Shown here in pieces: positions 17,635 through 28,295 of a stretch of DNA of 54,113 nucleotides. A program made the position numbers and the translations under genes. Position 1 is the first letter of the stretch; every line of letters starts with the position of its first letter. The stretch comes from an uncultured Pelagibacteraceae bacterium (lineage in GTDB: Bacteria > Pseudomonadota > Alphaproteobacteria > Pelagibacterales > Pelagibacteraceae), in assembly GCA_902611465.1 (NCBI GenBank), contig CACLZS010000007.1, forward strand, positions 1-54,113, written 5' to 3'. The notes below the pieces were generated by a model. The model was not told the DNA's origin, searched no databases, and saw only the letters and a list, made by a program, of their open reading frames with translations.

Positions 17635-18906
17635 ATGCAAACATTTAATTTTTTAAAACCTAACAGAGATAATATTAAAAATTACTCTATTATTGGATCT
17701 TTTTTAGTTTTGGTGAGTTTAATTGATGTAATATCAAATGCCTTTTTAAAAATAAATTTAACATCTTTTTTACCTGGCTCCTTAACTACTTTGTTTCCAT
17801 TAATTATAGGATTAATCGGATTAAATATGATGAGAATTGATTATTCAGGAAACAAAACATTAGATTTATTAAATAAAAATATAAATACAAATAATTTTAA
17901 TGCTCTATTAACTCTATTAATATTATTTTCAATTATCAAAGCTCTTCCTCAGTCTCTGAGTTGGATGATTTTTGATGCCACTATTTCAGGTGAATCAAAA
18001 GATGCTTGCACAGGCACGGGTGCTTGTTGGACATATATTAAAGTTTGGTTTCGAAGATTTATGTATGGAATGTATCCAAACGAATTTCATTGGAGGATTA
18101 ATACTGCATTCATATTAGTTATAGCACTTGGATTTGTTGGATATTTCATGAAGGAAAATTTGAAAAAATATCTAGCTTTATATTATGTTATTATTTATCC
18201 AGTAATTGCATATTTAGTTATCTATTATTTAATATCTGGTGGATCATTTGGTTTACAATGGGTAGAAACAGGAGCATGGGGAGGATTGTCACTTACTTTT
18301 ATAGTTTCTTTTTTCTGTCTAATTTTCTGTTTCCCACTAGGTATGATTTTTGCACTTGGAAGAAGATCTAATCTTCCAATAATAAAATATATATCAATTT
18401 GTTATATTGAATTTTGGAGAGGTGTTCCATTGATTACAGTATTATTTATGTCATCTGTAATGTTTCCAATGTTTCTTCCTGAAGATTTTTTCATGGATAA
18501 ATTAGTAAGAGTAATTATAGCAATTACATTGTTTGAGGCCGCTTACTGTGCTGAGGTTATTAGAGGGGGTTTGCAATCATTACCTAGAGGTCAATACGAT
18601 GCAGCTAAATCCTTAGGAATGGGTTATTGGAAAATGCATATTTTTGTAATTTTACCTCAAGCGCTAAAATTAGTGATCCCAGGAATAGCAAATACCTTTT
18701 TAGCATTAGTTAAAGATACTCCTTTAATCTTTGTAGTAGGTTTAGCTGAACTAGCAGGTATGCTTGCTTTAGCAAAAACAAATCCAAAATGGCTAGGCTT
18801 TGCGATGGAAGGATATATTTTTGCATCAATAGTATTCTGGATTATATGCTATGCAATGAGTAAATATAGTTATAACTTAGAGGCAAAATATAAAACTGAA
18901 AGATAA
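17635..18906 (+). CDS. aapM: General L-amino-acid ABC transporter permease AapM
   Basis: The second membrane subunit of the Aap importer. The 423-residue protein has extra N-terminal membrane helices before the conserved core, which starts around WGGLSLTFIVSF and includes the EAA loop LPRGQYDAAKSLGMGYWKM. AapQ and AapM form the heterodimeric channel. It is followed 3 bp later by aapP. A CTGTGACWTY-like cysteine pair (DACTGTGACW) near residue 121 could form a periplasmic loop feature. Confidence 0.93.
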   Translation: MQTFNFLKPNRDNIKNYSIIGSFLVLVSLIDVISNAFLKINLTSFLPGSLTTLFPLIIGLIGLNMMRIDYSGNKTLDLLNKNINTNNFNALLTLLILFSIIKALPQSLSWMIFDATISGESKDACTGTGACWTYIKVWFRRFMYGMYPNEFHWRINTAFILVIALGFVGYFMKENLKKYLALYYVIIYPVIAYLVIYYLISGGSFGLQWVETGAWGGLSLTFIVSFFCLIFCFPLGMIFALGRRSNLPIIKYISICYIEFWRGVPLITVLFMSSVMFPMFLPEDFFMDKLVRVIIAITLFEAAYCAEVIRGGLQSLPRGQYDAAKSLGMGYWKMHIFVILPQALKLVIPGIANTFLALVKDTPLIFVVGLAELAGMLALAKTNPKWLGFAMEGYIFASIVFWIICYAMSKYSYNLEAKYKTER

Positions 18907-18909
18907 AAA

Positions 18910-19644
18910 ATGTCAGATCCAATAATAAAAATTCAAAATATGAATAAATGGTTCGGTGATTTTCAAGTTTTAAAAAAAATAAATCTTGAGGTTGAGGCAA
19001 ATAAAAAAATTGTAGTATGTGGACCATCAGGATCGGGTAAATCTACACTGATTAGATGTATCAATAGATTAGAAGAGCACCAAGAAGGGGATATAATAGT
19101 TGATGGAAATGAGCTATCAGAAAAAACAAAAGATATTGAAAAAATTAGAGCTGAAGTTGGAATGGTTTTTCAACAATTTAATTTATTTCCACATCTTTCA
19201 ATATTAGATAATTGTACACTTGCACCAATTTGGGTGAAAAAAATGCCTAAAAAAGAAGCTCAAGAACTAGCCTTAGATCAACTTAAAAAAGTTCAAATAG
19301 ATGATCAAGCAAACAAATTTCCTGGACAACTTTCAGGTGGACAACAACAACGTTGTGCAATCGCTAGAGCATTGTGTATGCAGCCAAAAATTATGTTGTT
19401 TGACGAACCAACATCCGCATTGGATCCTGAAATGATTAAAGAGGTGCTTGATGCAATGGTTAGTCTTGCAAAAGGTGGAATGACTATGATTGTTGTGACA
19501 CATGAGATGGGATTTGCTAAAGAAGTTGCTGATGAGGTCATTTTTATGGATGAAGGCATGATAATTGAGAAGGCTGATACAAAAGAATTCTTTGCTAACC
19601 CAAAGAGTGACAGAACAAAGCTTTTTTTAAGCCAAATTCTTTAA
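18910..19644 (+). CDS. aapP: General L-amino-acid ABC transporter ATP-binding protein
   Basis: The ATPase that powers the Aap importer. The 244-residue protein carries Walker [14 protein letters not shown] at about 38-50, the Q loop in [11 protein letters not shown], the signature [15 protein letters not shown] and Walker [13 protein letters not shown], and the H loop in VVTHEM. It closes the aapJQMP operon; no strong hairpin follows, only an A/T-rich inverted stretch near 19694-19716. Confidence 0.97.
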   Translation: MSDPIIKIQNMNKWFGDFQVLKKINLEVEANKKIVVCGPSGSGKSTLIRCINRLEEHQEGDIIVDGNELSEKTKDIEKIRAEVGMVFQQFNLFPHLSILDNCTLAPIWVKKMPKKEAQELALDQLKKVQIDDQANKFPGQLSGGQQQRCAIARALCMQPKIMLFDEPTSALDPEMIKEVLDAMVSLAKGGMTMIVVTHEMGFAKEVADEVIFMDEGMIIEKADTKEFFANPKSDRTKLFLSQIL

Positions 19645-19789
19645 AATAATTCTAAAGACTTCTTAAAAAGTTACTTGACAGGTTTGGAATAAGTTAAAAA
19701 AACCATTTTTTTTAAAAATTATTTTACTTGCATAAAGTTTTCTATTTAGATTAACTCTCATAAATATTTTATTTAAAGAGGGGTCTTAA

Positions 19790-20161
19790 ATGGAAGAAAA
19801 TTTTAACAAACATCTTGGCAATAAGCTAAAGTTAAGAAGGTTAGCACTAGGTTTAACTCAAACTAAAGTAGCAAAAGCAATAAACGTAACATTTCAACAA
19901 ATTCAAAAATATGAAAAAGGAACTAACGGCGTAAGTTCTATTAGATTGTTACAACTTTCTAATTATTTGAAAGTTCCTATCAATTATTTCTTTGAAGATT
20001 TTTCAGAATATCTAGTAAATCTTGATAAATCAAAAGAAGGACATATGAATGTGAATTATAACTTCTTAGTTAAAGTTTATTCAGAGTTAACTCAGGATCA
20101 AAAGATTAAATTCGGAAAAAATTTACAAATAGCACAAATAAATATTTCAAAAGCTGTTTAA
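19790..20161 (+). CDS. XRE-family transcriptional regulator
   Basis: A 123-residue protein with an N-terminal cro/cI-type helix-turn-helix at about residues 10-65 (LGNKLKLRRLALGLTQTKVA and FQQIQKYEKGTNG are the diagnostic parts), then a short C-terminal helical tail. This form is widespread in alphaproteobacteria as a small solitary regulator; its target is not deducible here. The start is supported by an AGAGGGG stretch 7 nt upstream. Its stop codon is only 6 bp from the 3' end of the convergent tRNA-Asn gene. Confidence 0.9.
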   Translation: MEENFNKHLGNKLKLRRLALGLTQTKVAKAINVTFQQIQKYEKGTNGVSSIRLLQLSNYLKVPINYFFEDFSEYLVNLDKSKEGHMNVNYNFLVKVYSELTQDQKIKFGKNLQIAQINISKAV

Positions 20162-20167
20162 TTGATT

Positions 20168-20243
20168 TGGCTCCTCGGGCAGGACTCGAACCTGCGACCA
20201 ATTGATTAACAGTCAACTGCTCTACCAACTGAGCTACCGAGGA
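20168..20243 (-). tRNA. tRNA-Asn (anticodon GTT)
   Basis: Read on the minus strand, the acceptor TCCTCGG pairs with CCGAGGA, the D arm is GCTC...GAGC, the anticodon loop CTGTTAA carries GTT, and the T arm is GCAGG TTCGAGT CCTGC. The discriminator is G and CCA is encoded. Confidence 0.97.
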
Positions 20244-20293
20244 ATATTTTTCTCACAACTTACTTTTTTTAAAATTTATCTCAATACTTATTT

Positions 20294-20367
20294 TGGAGGC
20301 AACGCCCGGAATCGAACCGGGATACAAGGATTTGCAATCCTCTGCGTAACCATTCCGCCACGTTGCC
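20294..20367 (-). tRNA. tRNA-Cys (anticodon GCA)
   Basis: Read on the minus strand, the acceptor GGCAACG pairs with CGTTGCC, the anticodon loop holds GCA between GGATT and AATCC, and the T arm is CCCGG TTCGATT CCGGG. The discriminator base is T (U73), the known identity base for tRNA-Cys, and CCA is encoded. It lies 50 bp upstream of tRNA-Asn and probably shares its transcript. Confidence 0.97.
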
Positions 20368-20486
20368 ATCAAATATAAAATATTTGGTAATCGACATTTG
20401 TATAATTCATTTTGATGATTAGTCTATAAATTTAGCAATGATTTTCATTATTGTTTATTAATTTGATTAATTTATAAAACAAATCA

Positions 20487-23114
20487 ATGAGTTTTGATAA
20501 ATATGAGCACAATATTGTTGAGAATAAAATCTATGATTATTGGGAAAAAAATAAATTATTTAAACCTAAAGAAAATTCAAAAAAATTCTCAATTGTAATT
20601 CCTCCACCAAATGTAACTGGAAGCCTCCACATGGGGCATGCTTTAAATAACTCTATTCAAGATGTTTTAACTAGATTTCATAGAATGAATAATTATGAAA
20701 CTTTATGGCAACCAGGAACTGATCATGCTGGTATAGCAACCCAAGCATTAGTTGAAAAAAAACTTGCAATAGATGGTGTTAAAAAAAATGATTTAGGCAG
20801 AGAAAAATTTATTGAAAAAGTTTGGGAATGGAAAAATGAGTATGGAGATATTATAATAAACCAACTGAAAAAACTTGGATGCTCTTGTGATTGGTCCCGT
20901 AATGCTTTTACAATGGACGAAAATTTATCTAAGTCAGTGATAAAAGTATTTGTTGATCTTTATAATAAGAAGTTAATCTATAAATCAAAAAAACTTGTCA
21001 ACTGGGATGTAGTTTTAAAAACAGCAATATCTGATTTAGAAGTTGATCAAAGAGAGGTAAATTCAAAACTATATTATATAAATTATCCTATAGAAAATTC
21101 TGATAAATTTATAACAATTGCCACAACAAGGCCTGAAACTATGTTGGGAGATAGCGCAATAGCTGTAAATCCAAAAGATGATAGATTTAAAGATATTGTT
21201 GGAAAGTTAGTTACAATACCTTTAGCAAATAGAAAAATAAAAATAATAACAGATGACTATGCTGATCCTGAACAAGGAACTGGTGCAGTTAAAATTACTC
21301 CAGCTCATGATTTTAATGACTATGATGTAGGTATAAGAAACAAGTTAGAAGTAATTAATATATTTACGCCTGATGGAAAAATAAATGACAATGCGCCTAA
21401 CCCATATAAAGGTTTAGATAGATTTGCAGCAAGAAAATTAATCTTAGAACATCTTGAAGAAGGAAAATTTTTAGAAAAAATAGAAAAGTTAGTAAATAAA
21501 GTTCCTTACGGTGATAGATCTAATTCTATTATTGAACCTTACTTAACAGAGCAATGGTTTGTTGATGCAAAAACTTTAGCCATTAAAGCAAAAGAGGTAG
21601 TAGATAGTGGTAAGACTAAATTTTTTCCTGAAAATTGGTCAAAAACTTATTTTCAATGGATGAATAATATTGAACCTTGGTGTATTTCCCGTCAATTATG
21701 GTGGGGGCATCAAATTCCAGCATGGTACGGGCCTGATGGAAAAATATTTGTAGCTGAAAATGAAGACGAATGTAAAAAACAGGCAAAAGAATTCTATTCA
21801 AAAGATGTGGAATTAAAAAGAGATGAAGATGTTCTAGACACTTGGTTTTCGTCAGGTCTATGGCCATTTGCTACTTTAGGTTGGCCAGAAAAAACTCCAG
21901 AAGTTGAAAAATTTTATCCAACAAGTGTTCTAGTCACTGGTTTTGATATCATATTTTTCTGGGTTGCTAGAATGATAATGATGGGAACTCAGTTTTTAGA
22001 TAAGGAACCTTTTAAAAATATTTATGTTCATGCTTTAGTTAGAGATGAAAAGGGTCAAAAAATGTCCAAATCAAAGGGCAATGTTATTGATCCATTAGAA
22101 CTTATCGAAAAATATAGTGCAGACGCCTTAAGATTTACTCTATTATCAATGGCATCACCAGGTCGAGACGTAAAATTATCTGAAGACAGAGTTAAAGGTT
22201 ATAGAAATTTTTTAAATAAAATATGGAACGCTAACAATTTTTTGTCACAAAATAAGTGTGACTTTGGTGATGTAAAAAAACCTGAAAATATAAAATTAAC
22301 AATCAATAAGTGGATACTATCTGAGCTTGTAAAAGTTAAAAACGACACAGAAAATAGTTTAAAAAATTATAGGTTTGATGAAGCATCTAAGACTATTTAT
22401 CAATTTGTATGGCATTCATTTTGTGATTGGTATTTAGAGCTATCTAAAACTGTATTTAATTCTAATAATGAGGAAGATATTAAGGAGTTAAGACAAACTT
22501 CATCTTATATATTTAGAGAAATTTTAATAATACTTCATCCATTTATTCCATTTGTTACAGAGGAGATTTGGTTGAATAACAAGTTAGATAAAAATGGAGG
22601 TGAATTTTTAATGCATGCTAATTGGTTAGAAGGTGATTATCATGAAAAAAAATCTTATGATGAAATTAATAATATTATTAATTTTATTACATCCATAAGA
22701 TCATTTAAAAATGAATTAAATATCAGTCCAGGGTCATTTATTGAAATTTCAACAGCAAATACAAACAAAGAATATAAAAACTTTTTATCAGCTAATGAAA
22801 ATATATTAAAAAAAAATGGAAGAATTAAAAACTTTCATGAAAATGATTTAAAAAAATCATCCGCAAGTATTGTTATTAACGGAGAGCTATTCAAACTATA
22901 TTTTGACCAAGATGTTGATCTGAATATGATTAAAACAACCCTAGAGAAGAAAATTACAAAAATTAATGAAGAAATGAAAAAAATAGATACAAGATTGTCA
23001 AATAAATCCTTTATAGACCGTGCGCCACAAAATATAGTAGATCAAGAGAAAAGCAACTTTGCTAATTTAGAAAAAGATGTTAAAAAAATAGAACTAACCC
23101 TAAAAGGTTTATAA
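20487..23114 (+). CDS. valS: Valyl-tRNA synthetase
   Basis: ValRS charges tRNA-Val. The 875-residue protein is class I: the HIGH motif appears as HMGHALN in [16 protein letters not shown] at about residues 38-52, KMSKS is at 525-529, the editing domain lies between them with [10 protein letters not shown], and the C-terminal tail forms the ValRS coiled coil (about 810-875, ending in [10 protein letters not shown]). The stop overlaps the ilvD start by one base. Confidence 0.98.
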   Translation: MSFDKYEHNIVENKIYDYWEKNKLFKPKENSKKFSIVIPPPNVTGSLHMGHALNNSIQDVLTRFHRMNNYETLWQPGTDHAGIATQALVEKKLAIDGVKKNDLGREKFIEKVWEWKNEYGDIIINQLKKLGCSCDWSRNAFTMDENLSKSVIKVFVDLYNKKLIYKSKKLVNWDVVLKTAISDLEVDQREVNSKLYYINYPIENSDKFITIATTRPETMLGDSAIAVNPKDDRFKDIVGKLVTIPLANRKIKIITDDYADPEQGTGAVKITPAHDFNDYDVGIRNKLEVINIFTPDGKINDNAPNPYKGLDRFAARKLILEHLEEGKFLEKIEKLVNKVPYGDRSNSIIEPYLTEQWFVDAKTLAIKAKEVVDSGKTKFFPENWSKTYFQWMNNIEPWCISRQLWWGHQIPAWYGPDGKIFVAENEDECKKQAKEFYSKDVELKRDEDVLDTWFSSGLWPFATLGWPEKTPEVEKFYPTSVLVTGFDIIFFWVARMIMMGTQFLDKEPFKNIYVHALVRDEKGQKMSKSKGNVIDPLELIEKYSADALRFTLLSMASPGRDVKLSEDRVKGYRNFLNKIWNANNFLSQNKCDFGDVKKPENIKLTINKWILSELVKVKNDTENSLKNYRFDEASKTIYQFVWHSFCDWYLELSKTVFNSNNEEDIKELRQTSSYIFREILIILHPFIPFVTEEIWLNNKLDKNGGEFLMHANWLEGDYHEKKSYDEINNIINFITSIRSFKNELNISPGSFIEISTANTNKEYKNFLSANENILKKNGRIKNFHENDLKKSSASIVINGELFKLYFDQDVDLNMIKTTLEKKITKINEEMKKIDTRLSNKSFIDRAPQNIVDQEKSNFANLEKDVKKIELTLKGL

Positions 23115-24832
23115 TGAAAAAATTTAATAAGAAAAAATTACCAAGTAGACATACAACAATAGGTGCTGATAAAGCTCCCCAAAGATCATTTTATTATGCA
23201 ATGGATTTAACAGAAAAGGACGTTGCTAAGCCATTTGTTGGAGTTGTATCAACATGGAATGAAGCTGCTCCATGTAACATTAATTTAATGAAACAAGCAC
23301 AATCAGTTAAAAAAGGTGTTCAAGCAACCGGTGGAACACCAAGAGAATTTTGTACTATTACTGTAACAGATGGAATTGCAATGGGTCATGAAGGAATGAA
23401 ATCATCTTTGATTTCAAGAGACGTAATAGCAGACTCAACAGAGCTTACAGTTAGAGGTCATTGTTATGATGCATTAGTTGGATTAGCTGGATGTGATAAA
23501 TCATTACCAGGTTTAATGATGGCTATGGTTAGATTAAATGTTCCAAGTGTTTTTATTTATGGCGGTTCTATTTTACCAGGTAGATTTGAAGGTAAAGATG
23601 TAACAGTAGTTGATGTATTTGAAGGTGTTGGAAAATATACTTCAAAAAAAATGACAGCTCATGCATTAAGAAAATTAGAACTTAAAGCTTGTCCAAGTGC
23701 AGGAGCTTGTGGTGGTCAATTTACAGCAAATACAATGGCATGTGTTTCAGAGGCAATTGGTTTAGCATTACCTTTTTCAGCTGGTACACCTGCGCCTTAT
23801 GCTGAAAGAAATAAGTATGCAGTTGATAGTGGAAAAGCTGTAATGAATTTATTAGCAAAAAATATTAGACCTAGAGACATAGTAACAAGAAAAGCTCTCG
23901 AAAATGCAGCTACCATTGTTGCGGCAACTGGTGGATCAACAAATGCAGGTTTACACTTACCAGCTATAGCAAATGAAATAGGAATTAAATTTGATTTAAT
24001 GGATGTTGCAAAAATATTTAAGAAAACTCCTTATCTCGCTGATTTAAAACCAGGTGGAAAATATGTTGCAAAAGATATGTGGGAAGCAGGAGGAGTTCCA
24101 ATGTTATTAAAGACATTAATGGATGGTGGTTACATTCACGGAGACTGTATGACAGTGACAGGTAAAACCATGAGAGAAAATTTAAAAAATGTTAAATTTA
24201 GAACTAATCAAAAAGTAATGAGATCTTATAAAAATCCTATTTCTCCAACAGGAGGCGTTGTTGGATTAAAAGGAAATTTAGCTCCAGAAGGCGGAATTGT
24301 AAAAATAGCTGGTTTAAAAAAATTACAATTTACAGGAAGAGCCAGATGTTTTGATAATGAAGAGTCTGCGTATAAATCAGTAATAAACAGAAAATACAAA
24401 GATGGAGACATCATTATAATTAGATATGAGGGGCCAATAGGAGGTCCAGGAATGAGAGAAATGCTTCAAACAACTGCAGCAATATACGGTCAAGGAAAAG
24501 GGGAGAAAGTAGCACTTATAACAGATGGTAGGTTCTCTGGGGCTACTAGAGGCTTTTGTATCGGTCACGTGGGCCCTGAGGCCTCTGTAGGCGGTCCTAT
24601 AGCCCTTTTAAGGAATGGGGATATCATCGATATAGATGCTAAAAAGGGCACAATTAACGTAAGGCTTACAAAGAAGGAATTGAGTGCAAGACGTAAAAAA
24701 TGGAAACCAAGAAAGATGAATTTTGGTAATGGTACATTATGGAAATATGCACAAACGGTTGGACCAGCTTATAAAGGTGCACCAACTCATCCAGGTGGTA
24801 AAAACGAGGTTAGAACTTACGCAGATATTTAA
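23114..24832 (+). CDS. ilvD: Dihydroxy-acid dehydratase
   Basis: IlvD dehydrates dihydroxy-acids in valine, leucine and isoleucine synthesis, using an iron-sulfur cluster. The 572-residue protein has cluster cysteines C127 in GCDKSLPG and C199 in [14 protein letters not shown]. The C-terminal conserved blocks are [11 protein letters not shown] and [11 protein letters not shown] followed by GHVGPEA. Within the last third, 24530-24660 is markedly richer in GC than the rest of the gene. It starts by overlap with valS and ends by overlap with the next gene. Confidence 0.97.
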   Translation: MKKFNKKKLPSRHTTIGADKAPQRSFYYAMDLTEKDVAKPFVGVVSTWNEAAPCNINLMKQAQSVKKGVQATGGTPREFCTITVTDGIAMGHEGMKSSLISRDVIADSTELTVRGHCYDALVGLAGCDKSLPGLMMAMVRLNVPSVFIYGGSILPGRFEGKDVTVVDVFEGVGKYTSKKMTAHALRKLELKACPSAGACGGQFTANTMACVSEAIGLALPFSAGTPAPYAERNKYAVDSGKAVMNLLAKNIRPRDIVTRKALENAATIVAATGGSTNAGLHLPAIANEIGIKFDLMDVAKIFKKTPYLADLKPGGKYVAKDMWEAGGVPMLLKTLMDGGYIHGDCMTVTGKTMRENLKNVKFRTNQKVMRSYKNPISPTGGVVGLKGNLAPEGGIVKIAGLKKLQFTGRARCFDNEESAYKSVINRKYKDGDIIIIRYEGPIGGPGMREMLQTTAAIYGQGKGEKVALITDGRFSGATRGFCIGHVGPEASVGGPIALLRNGDIIDIDAKKGTINVRLTKKELSARRKKWKPRKMNFGNGTLWKYAQTVGPAYKGAPTHPGGKNEVRTYADI

Positions 24833-26040
24833 TGAAAATTAGACCTGTAATACTTTGTGGTGGCGCAGGAACAAGACTTTGGCCAGATAAAAAAAAACAT
24901 CAAGCAAAACAATTTATTGATTTTGGTGGATGGAGTTTAATTCAAAAAACTTTAGAAAGAGTAAATAAACCAATTTTTGATTTTCCAATAATCAGCACAA
25001 ATTTAAAATACTTAAAGCAAGTAAAATTAGCTTTAAAAAAAAGTAAAATTAAAAAGTTTAAAATAGTTTTAGAACCAGCTAAAAAAAATACTGCACCAGC
25101 AATCCTTGCTTCAGCCTTAATAAAAGACATTCCATTAGAGCAACCATTAATGTTTTTTGCAGCAGATCATTTAATTGAAAAGTCAAATATTTTAAATAAA
25201 TCTTTATTAAAAAATAAATCAAATTTAGATAATCAAAATCTATTTATTTTTGGAATAAAACCTACAAGCCCATCAAGTGAATATGGATATTTTTTAACTA
25301 AAAAAATTAAATCTATAAATAAAGTTACAAAATTTATTGAAAAACCAAAATTATCAAAAGCGAAAGAAGTAATTATGAAAAAAGGTTATTGGAATTCTGG
25401 TATGTTTTATTTAAGGAAAGACTCAATAATCAATAATTTTAAAAAATATCAAAATAAAACTTACAAAAGTTGTGTTGAGGCTATTAAAAAAGGCAAATAT
25501 AAAAATAATACTTACTACTTAAATATAAGAGCTTTTGAAAAATCAATCGAGAAATCTTTTGATTATGCAATACTTGAGAAAACAAAAAAAATTAATGCTA
25601 TTAAATTAGATATACCTTGGTCTGATCTTGGTAGTTGGAAAGAGATACTTAAGATATATGATAAAAATAAAAGAAAACACTTTAACAAAAAGAATGTTTT
25701 TTATAGACCATGGGGGAGTTATTTAAATTTATTTGAAGGAAAAGAGTTTTTAATTAAAGAATTATCAGTAAAATCTAAAGGTATATTAAGTCTTCAAAAA
25801 CATCATCACAGAGCAGAACATTGGTTGGTTACCAAAGGTAATCCACGAATAACTTTAAATAAAAATATCATTAATAAAAAACCTAATGAACATATATTTA
25901 TTCCATTAGGAGCAATTCATAGAATACAAAATCCTGGAAAAAAACCTGTAAAAATTATGGAAGCTCAAGTTGGTTCAATTCTAAAAGAGACTGATATTGT
26001 TAGATATCAAGACATTTATGGTAGAGCAAATAAACTTTAA
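24832..26040 (+). CDS. Mannose-1-phosphate guanylyltransferase (ManC/AlgA-like)
   Basis: The enzyme makes GDP-mannose from mannose 1-phosphate and GTP for surface polysaccharides. The nucleotidyltransferase motif is LCGGAGTRLWPDKKKHQAKQ near the N terminus, where the usual PKQF reads AKQF. Other blocks are FAADHLIE, FIEKP, YWNSGMFYLR and VPWSDLGSW-like IPWSDLGSW. The C-terminal cupin domain characteristic of type II isomerases is present (RPWGSYLNLFEG, LQKHHHRAEHW). At 402 residues it is shorter than the usual about 470. It overlaps the ilvD stop by one base. The cupin domain suggests possible isomerase activity, but that is not certain. Confidence 0.87.
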   Translation: MKIRPVILCGGAGTRLWPDKKKHQAKQFIDFGGWSLIQKTLERVNKPIFDFPIISTNLKYLKQVKLALKKSKIKKFKIVLEPAKKNTAPAILASALIKDIPLEQPLMFFAADHLIEKSNILNKSLLKNKSNLDNQNLFIFGIKPTSPSSEYGYFLTKKIKSINKVTKFIEKPKLSKAKEVIMKKGYWNSGMFYLRKDSIINNFKKYQNKTYKSCVEAIKKGKYKNNTYYLNIRAFEKSIEKSFDYAILEKTKKINAIKLDIPWSDLGSWKEILKIYDKNKRKHFNKKNVFYRPWGSYLNLFEGKEFLIKELSVKSKGILSLQKHHHRAEHWLVTKGNPRITLNKNIINKKPNEHIFIPLGAIHRIQNPGKKPVKIMEAQVGSILKETDIVRYQDIYGRANKL

Positions 26041-26160
26041 TTAAATTGTAATAATCTATAAATATTTTTGTCATCACCATTAATTATAAAACCCTAATAA
26101 AATTATAAATTTTAAAACATCTTTATTTCCCCTTAATTTTAAAATTTTGTTGATTAACTA

Positions 26161-26192
26161 CTTTCCCCTTTTTTAATTACAAAAGGGGAAAG
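26161..26192. other. Strong 12-bp inverted repeat (hairpin) between convergent genes
   Basis: CTTTCCCCTTTT and AAAAGGGGAAAG form a perfect 12-bp stem with an 8-nt loop, halfway between the guanylyltransferase gene and the convergent lysine-rich gene. Neither strand has a clean T tract directly after it, apart from the A/T part of the stem, so it may be a two-way 3' end or an mRNA-stabilising hairpin. The surrounding 26041-26204 gap has no other recognisable feature. Confidence 0.55.
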
Positions 26193-26204
26193 AAGATTTA
26201 GAAA

Positions 26205-26414
26205 TTAATTATTTATAGATGCAGGACTGTCGCTAGTCTTCTTTTTAGCTAGTTTTTTTGTTTTTTTTGCAGCAACTCTTTTTTCAATACTTGCAATTTT
26301 AATATTAATTTTAGATAATTTTTTTTCTTTTAAATTGATCTTATTTTTAAGTTTTTCTATTAACTTGATAACCTTTTTTTTTCTTTTTTCATTTTTCTTT
26401 AACTTTTTACTCAT
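26205..26414 (-). CDS. Small lysine-rich protein of unknown function
   Basis: The 69-residue protein contains 25 lysines, has no cysteine and no hydrophobic segment, and is predicted to be one or two long charged helices (rough residues 8-48) followed by a low-complexity AAKKTKKLAKKKT tail. This composition resembles small nucleic-acid-binding proteins, but no family is recognised. The gene is convincing because a full AGGAGGT Shine-Dalgarno lies 4 nt before the ATG, rare in this window, and it is flanked by a strong hairpin. Its own promoter would lie in the 88-bp gap upstream. Confidence 0.75.
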   Translation of the reverse strand: MSKKLKKNEKRKKKVIKLIEKLKNKINLKEKKLSKINIKIASIEKRVAAKKTKKLAKKKTSDSPASINN

Positions 26415-26502
26415 AATGACCTCCTGTGTAATTTTATAATAATTATATTTAAATTAAATATCTTAGTAAAATGATTTTTTGATAAATTCTCTTATTTAAA
26501 AG

Positions 26503-27390
26503 TTATGCTGTTAATATGTTAAAATATTTTCCTGATTTCCTTAATTCTACGTTATCACAATATTGATATTTATCACCATCAATTTGAATTGGAATTTTTT
26601 CCCCTTGTCCATCAATTTTTAGCTCACTGGAATAAGATGTTATAACACTCGTAGACTTCGATAAATCTCCAAAAAAAATAATCAAATAAATATAATAAAG
26701 TATTTTTATTCTAGTAAGGTCTTTGAATACATAAGTAATAATTTTGTTATCAAATATATTTGTTTTATTAATTTTGTAGTGTCCCGCATAATAATTGGTA
26801 TTAGAACATAACACCCAGTCAGCTATATGATTTTCACCATCTATGTTAACTTTTAATTTTTGATTTTTCATTAACAAAAATTTTTGCAATCCCTTATATC
26901 CAAAAATAATTTTACCTAACAGTTTTTTTAGAGAACTATTAATTGAATGGACTATCGTTGCATCCCAACCTATACCTGCCATTAAAATAAAATAATCATT
27001 ATTAATTTTTACTAAATTAGTTTGTTTTAAATTGTTTGATTGTAAAATTTGAACAATTTTACTTATTTTTTTACTCATATTTAGTTCAGCTTGAAGTAAA
27101 TTAGCAGTTCCAGCTGGTATATAACCAATAGCAAAATCTTTTTTTGGAACAAAATTATTTTTAATAAGTTTGTTTATTGCAAATGATACTGAACCATCGC
27201 CTCCAGCAACTACAAGTCTATCTATATTTAACTTAGAAATATTTTTAAATACTGCCTCTGCTTTATCTACGCTCTCAGTTTCAAAAAAAAGAACATCATT
27301 ATACTTCGAAAGTTTATCTGAAATTTTTTTTATAAATTTAGATTTTCTGCCAGAAGAAGCGTTTTTGTTGTAAATAATGCAATATTTCAT
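26503..27390 (-). CDS. Diacylglycerol kinase-family lipid kinase (YegS/BmrU-like)
   Basis: The 295-residue protein has the DAGK catalytic fold: YCIIYNKNASSGRK near the N terminus, the nucleotide loop VAGGDGSVSFAINKL at about 61-75, and GYIPAGTANLLQAEL with the conserved glycine-threonine-asparagine. It would phosphorylate diacylglycerol, sphingoid or related lipids with ATP. I chose ATG 27390 because the family starts with the first beta strand there; the longer frame to 27429 adds 13 unconserved residues. It diverges from plcP-agt with about 86 bp between starts, which suggests recycling of the diacylglycerol released by PlcP. Confidence 0.85.
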   Translation of the reverse strand: MKYCIIYNKNASSGRKSKFIKKISDKLSKYNDVLFFETESVDKAEAVFKNISKLNIDRLVVAGGDGSVSFAINKLIKNNFVPKKDFAIGYIPAGTANLLQAELNMSKKISKIVQILQSNNLKQTNLVKINNDYFILMAGIGWDATIVHSINSSLKKLLGKIIFGYKGLQKFLLMKNQKLKVNIDGENHIADWVLCSNTNYYAGHYKINKTNIFDNKIITYVFKDLTRIKILYYIYLIIFFGDLSKSTSVITSYSSELKIDGQGEKIPIQIDGDKYQYCDNVELRKSGKYFNILTA

Positions 27391-27476
27391 AATAAATTTT
27401 AATATTTCCTTAACATTACTATGGCACAAAGAATTAAACGATTCTAGTGCAAATTGAATTAAAAAAAAAGGATTTA

Positions 27477-28295
27477 ATGAAACCTATATTAAAATACAAA
27501 AGTATATTCATTTCAGATGTGCATCTTGGTACTAAAGGTTGCCAAGCAGATAAATTGCTTGAATTTTTTAAAAATACAAGATCAGAAAAACTTTATTGTG
27601 TAGGTGATATAATAGATGTTTGGGCACTTCAAAAAAATTTTTATTGGCCACAAGAACATAATGACGTAATTCAAAAAATATTAAGAAAAGCAAGACATGG
27701 AACAGAAGTTTACTACGTTATAGGTAATCATGATGAAGTGTTTCGAAAATTTATTCCTATGCATTTTGGACAGATAAAAATGATCAATAGAGTAATTCAT
27801 CAGTCTGTTTTAAATAAAAAATATTTAGTTGTTCACGGCGATGCTTGGGATGGTGTTATGAGATATGCCAAATGGTTGTCGAAGTTAGGCGCAATAGCCT
27901 ATGAAATGCTATTGAAATTAAATGTAGTGATTAACTTTTTTAGACGTCTAAGAGGTAAAGGCCAGTGGTCTTTAGCAAAGTTTCTTAAATATAAGGTAAA
28001 AAATGCAGTTAAATATATGGGAGAATACGAAAAAACAATTGCAGAATATGGAAAGAAAAAAAAATTTGATGGAATAATCTGTGGGCATATTCATCATGCC
28101 CAAAATGAAAATTATGATGGTGTTAATTATTTAAATTGCGGAGACTGGGTTGAGTCTTGTACTGCTTTAGTTGAAAACTTTGATGGAACGTTTGAAATAA
28201 TTTATTGGGATAAGTTAAGAGAAGAATTTTTAGATAATCATAATAATTCAGATAAAGAAGTAATTGAAGCGCAAGATCTAAAAAAAGCATCTTAA
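27477..28295 (+). CDS. plcP: PlcP-type metallophosphoesterase (phospholipase C in lipid remodelling)
   Basis: A calcineurin-like phosphoesterase of 272 residues with all metal motifs: D14 and H16 in ISDVHLG, D44 in VGDIIDVW, N84-H85-D86 in GNHDE, and GHIHHA near 192. PlcP proteins cleave phospholipid head groups under phosphate starvation to release diacylglycerol. The assignment to PlcP rather than to LpxH rests on the next gene, a GT4 glycosyltransferase of the Agt type, overlapping by one base, and on the Pho neighbourhood. I chose ATG 27477 with AAGGA upstream; a GTG at 27447 would add ten residues. Confidence 0.83.
   Translation: MKPILKYKSIFISDVHLGTKGCQADKLLEFFKNTRSEKLYCVGDIIDVWALQKNFYWPQEHNDVIQKILRKARHGTEVYYVIGNHDEVFRKFIPMHFGQIKMINRVIHQSVLNKKYLVVHGDAWDGVMRYAKWLSKLGAIAYEMLLKLNVVINFFRRLRGKGQWSLAKFLKYKVKNAVKYMGEYEKTIAEYGKKKKFDGIICGHIHHAQNENYDGVNYLNCGDWVESCTALVENFDGTFEIIYWDKLREEFLDNHNNSDKEVIEAQDLKKAS

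Noticed and set aside
19675..19703. Promoter for the XRE regulator (TTGACA at 19675)
   Set aside because: The -35 is perfect, but no acceptable -10 lies at 16-18 bp; in AT-rich DNA this is not enough.
20161..20243. Integration site at tRNA-Asn next to the XRE gene
   Set aside because: There is no integrase, no repeat of the tRNA 3' end and no foreign-looking DNA nearby.
27391..27476. Pho box between the lipid kinase and plcP
   Set aside because: No pair of CTGTAAC-like repeats with 4-nt spacing is visible on either strand.
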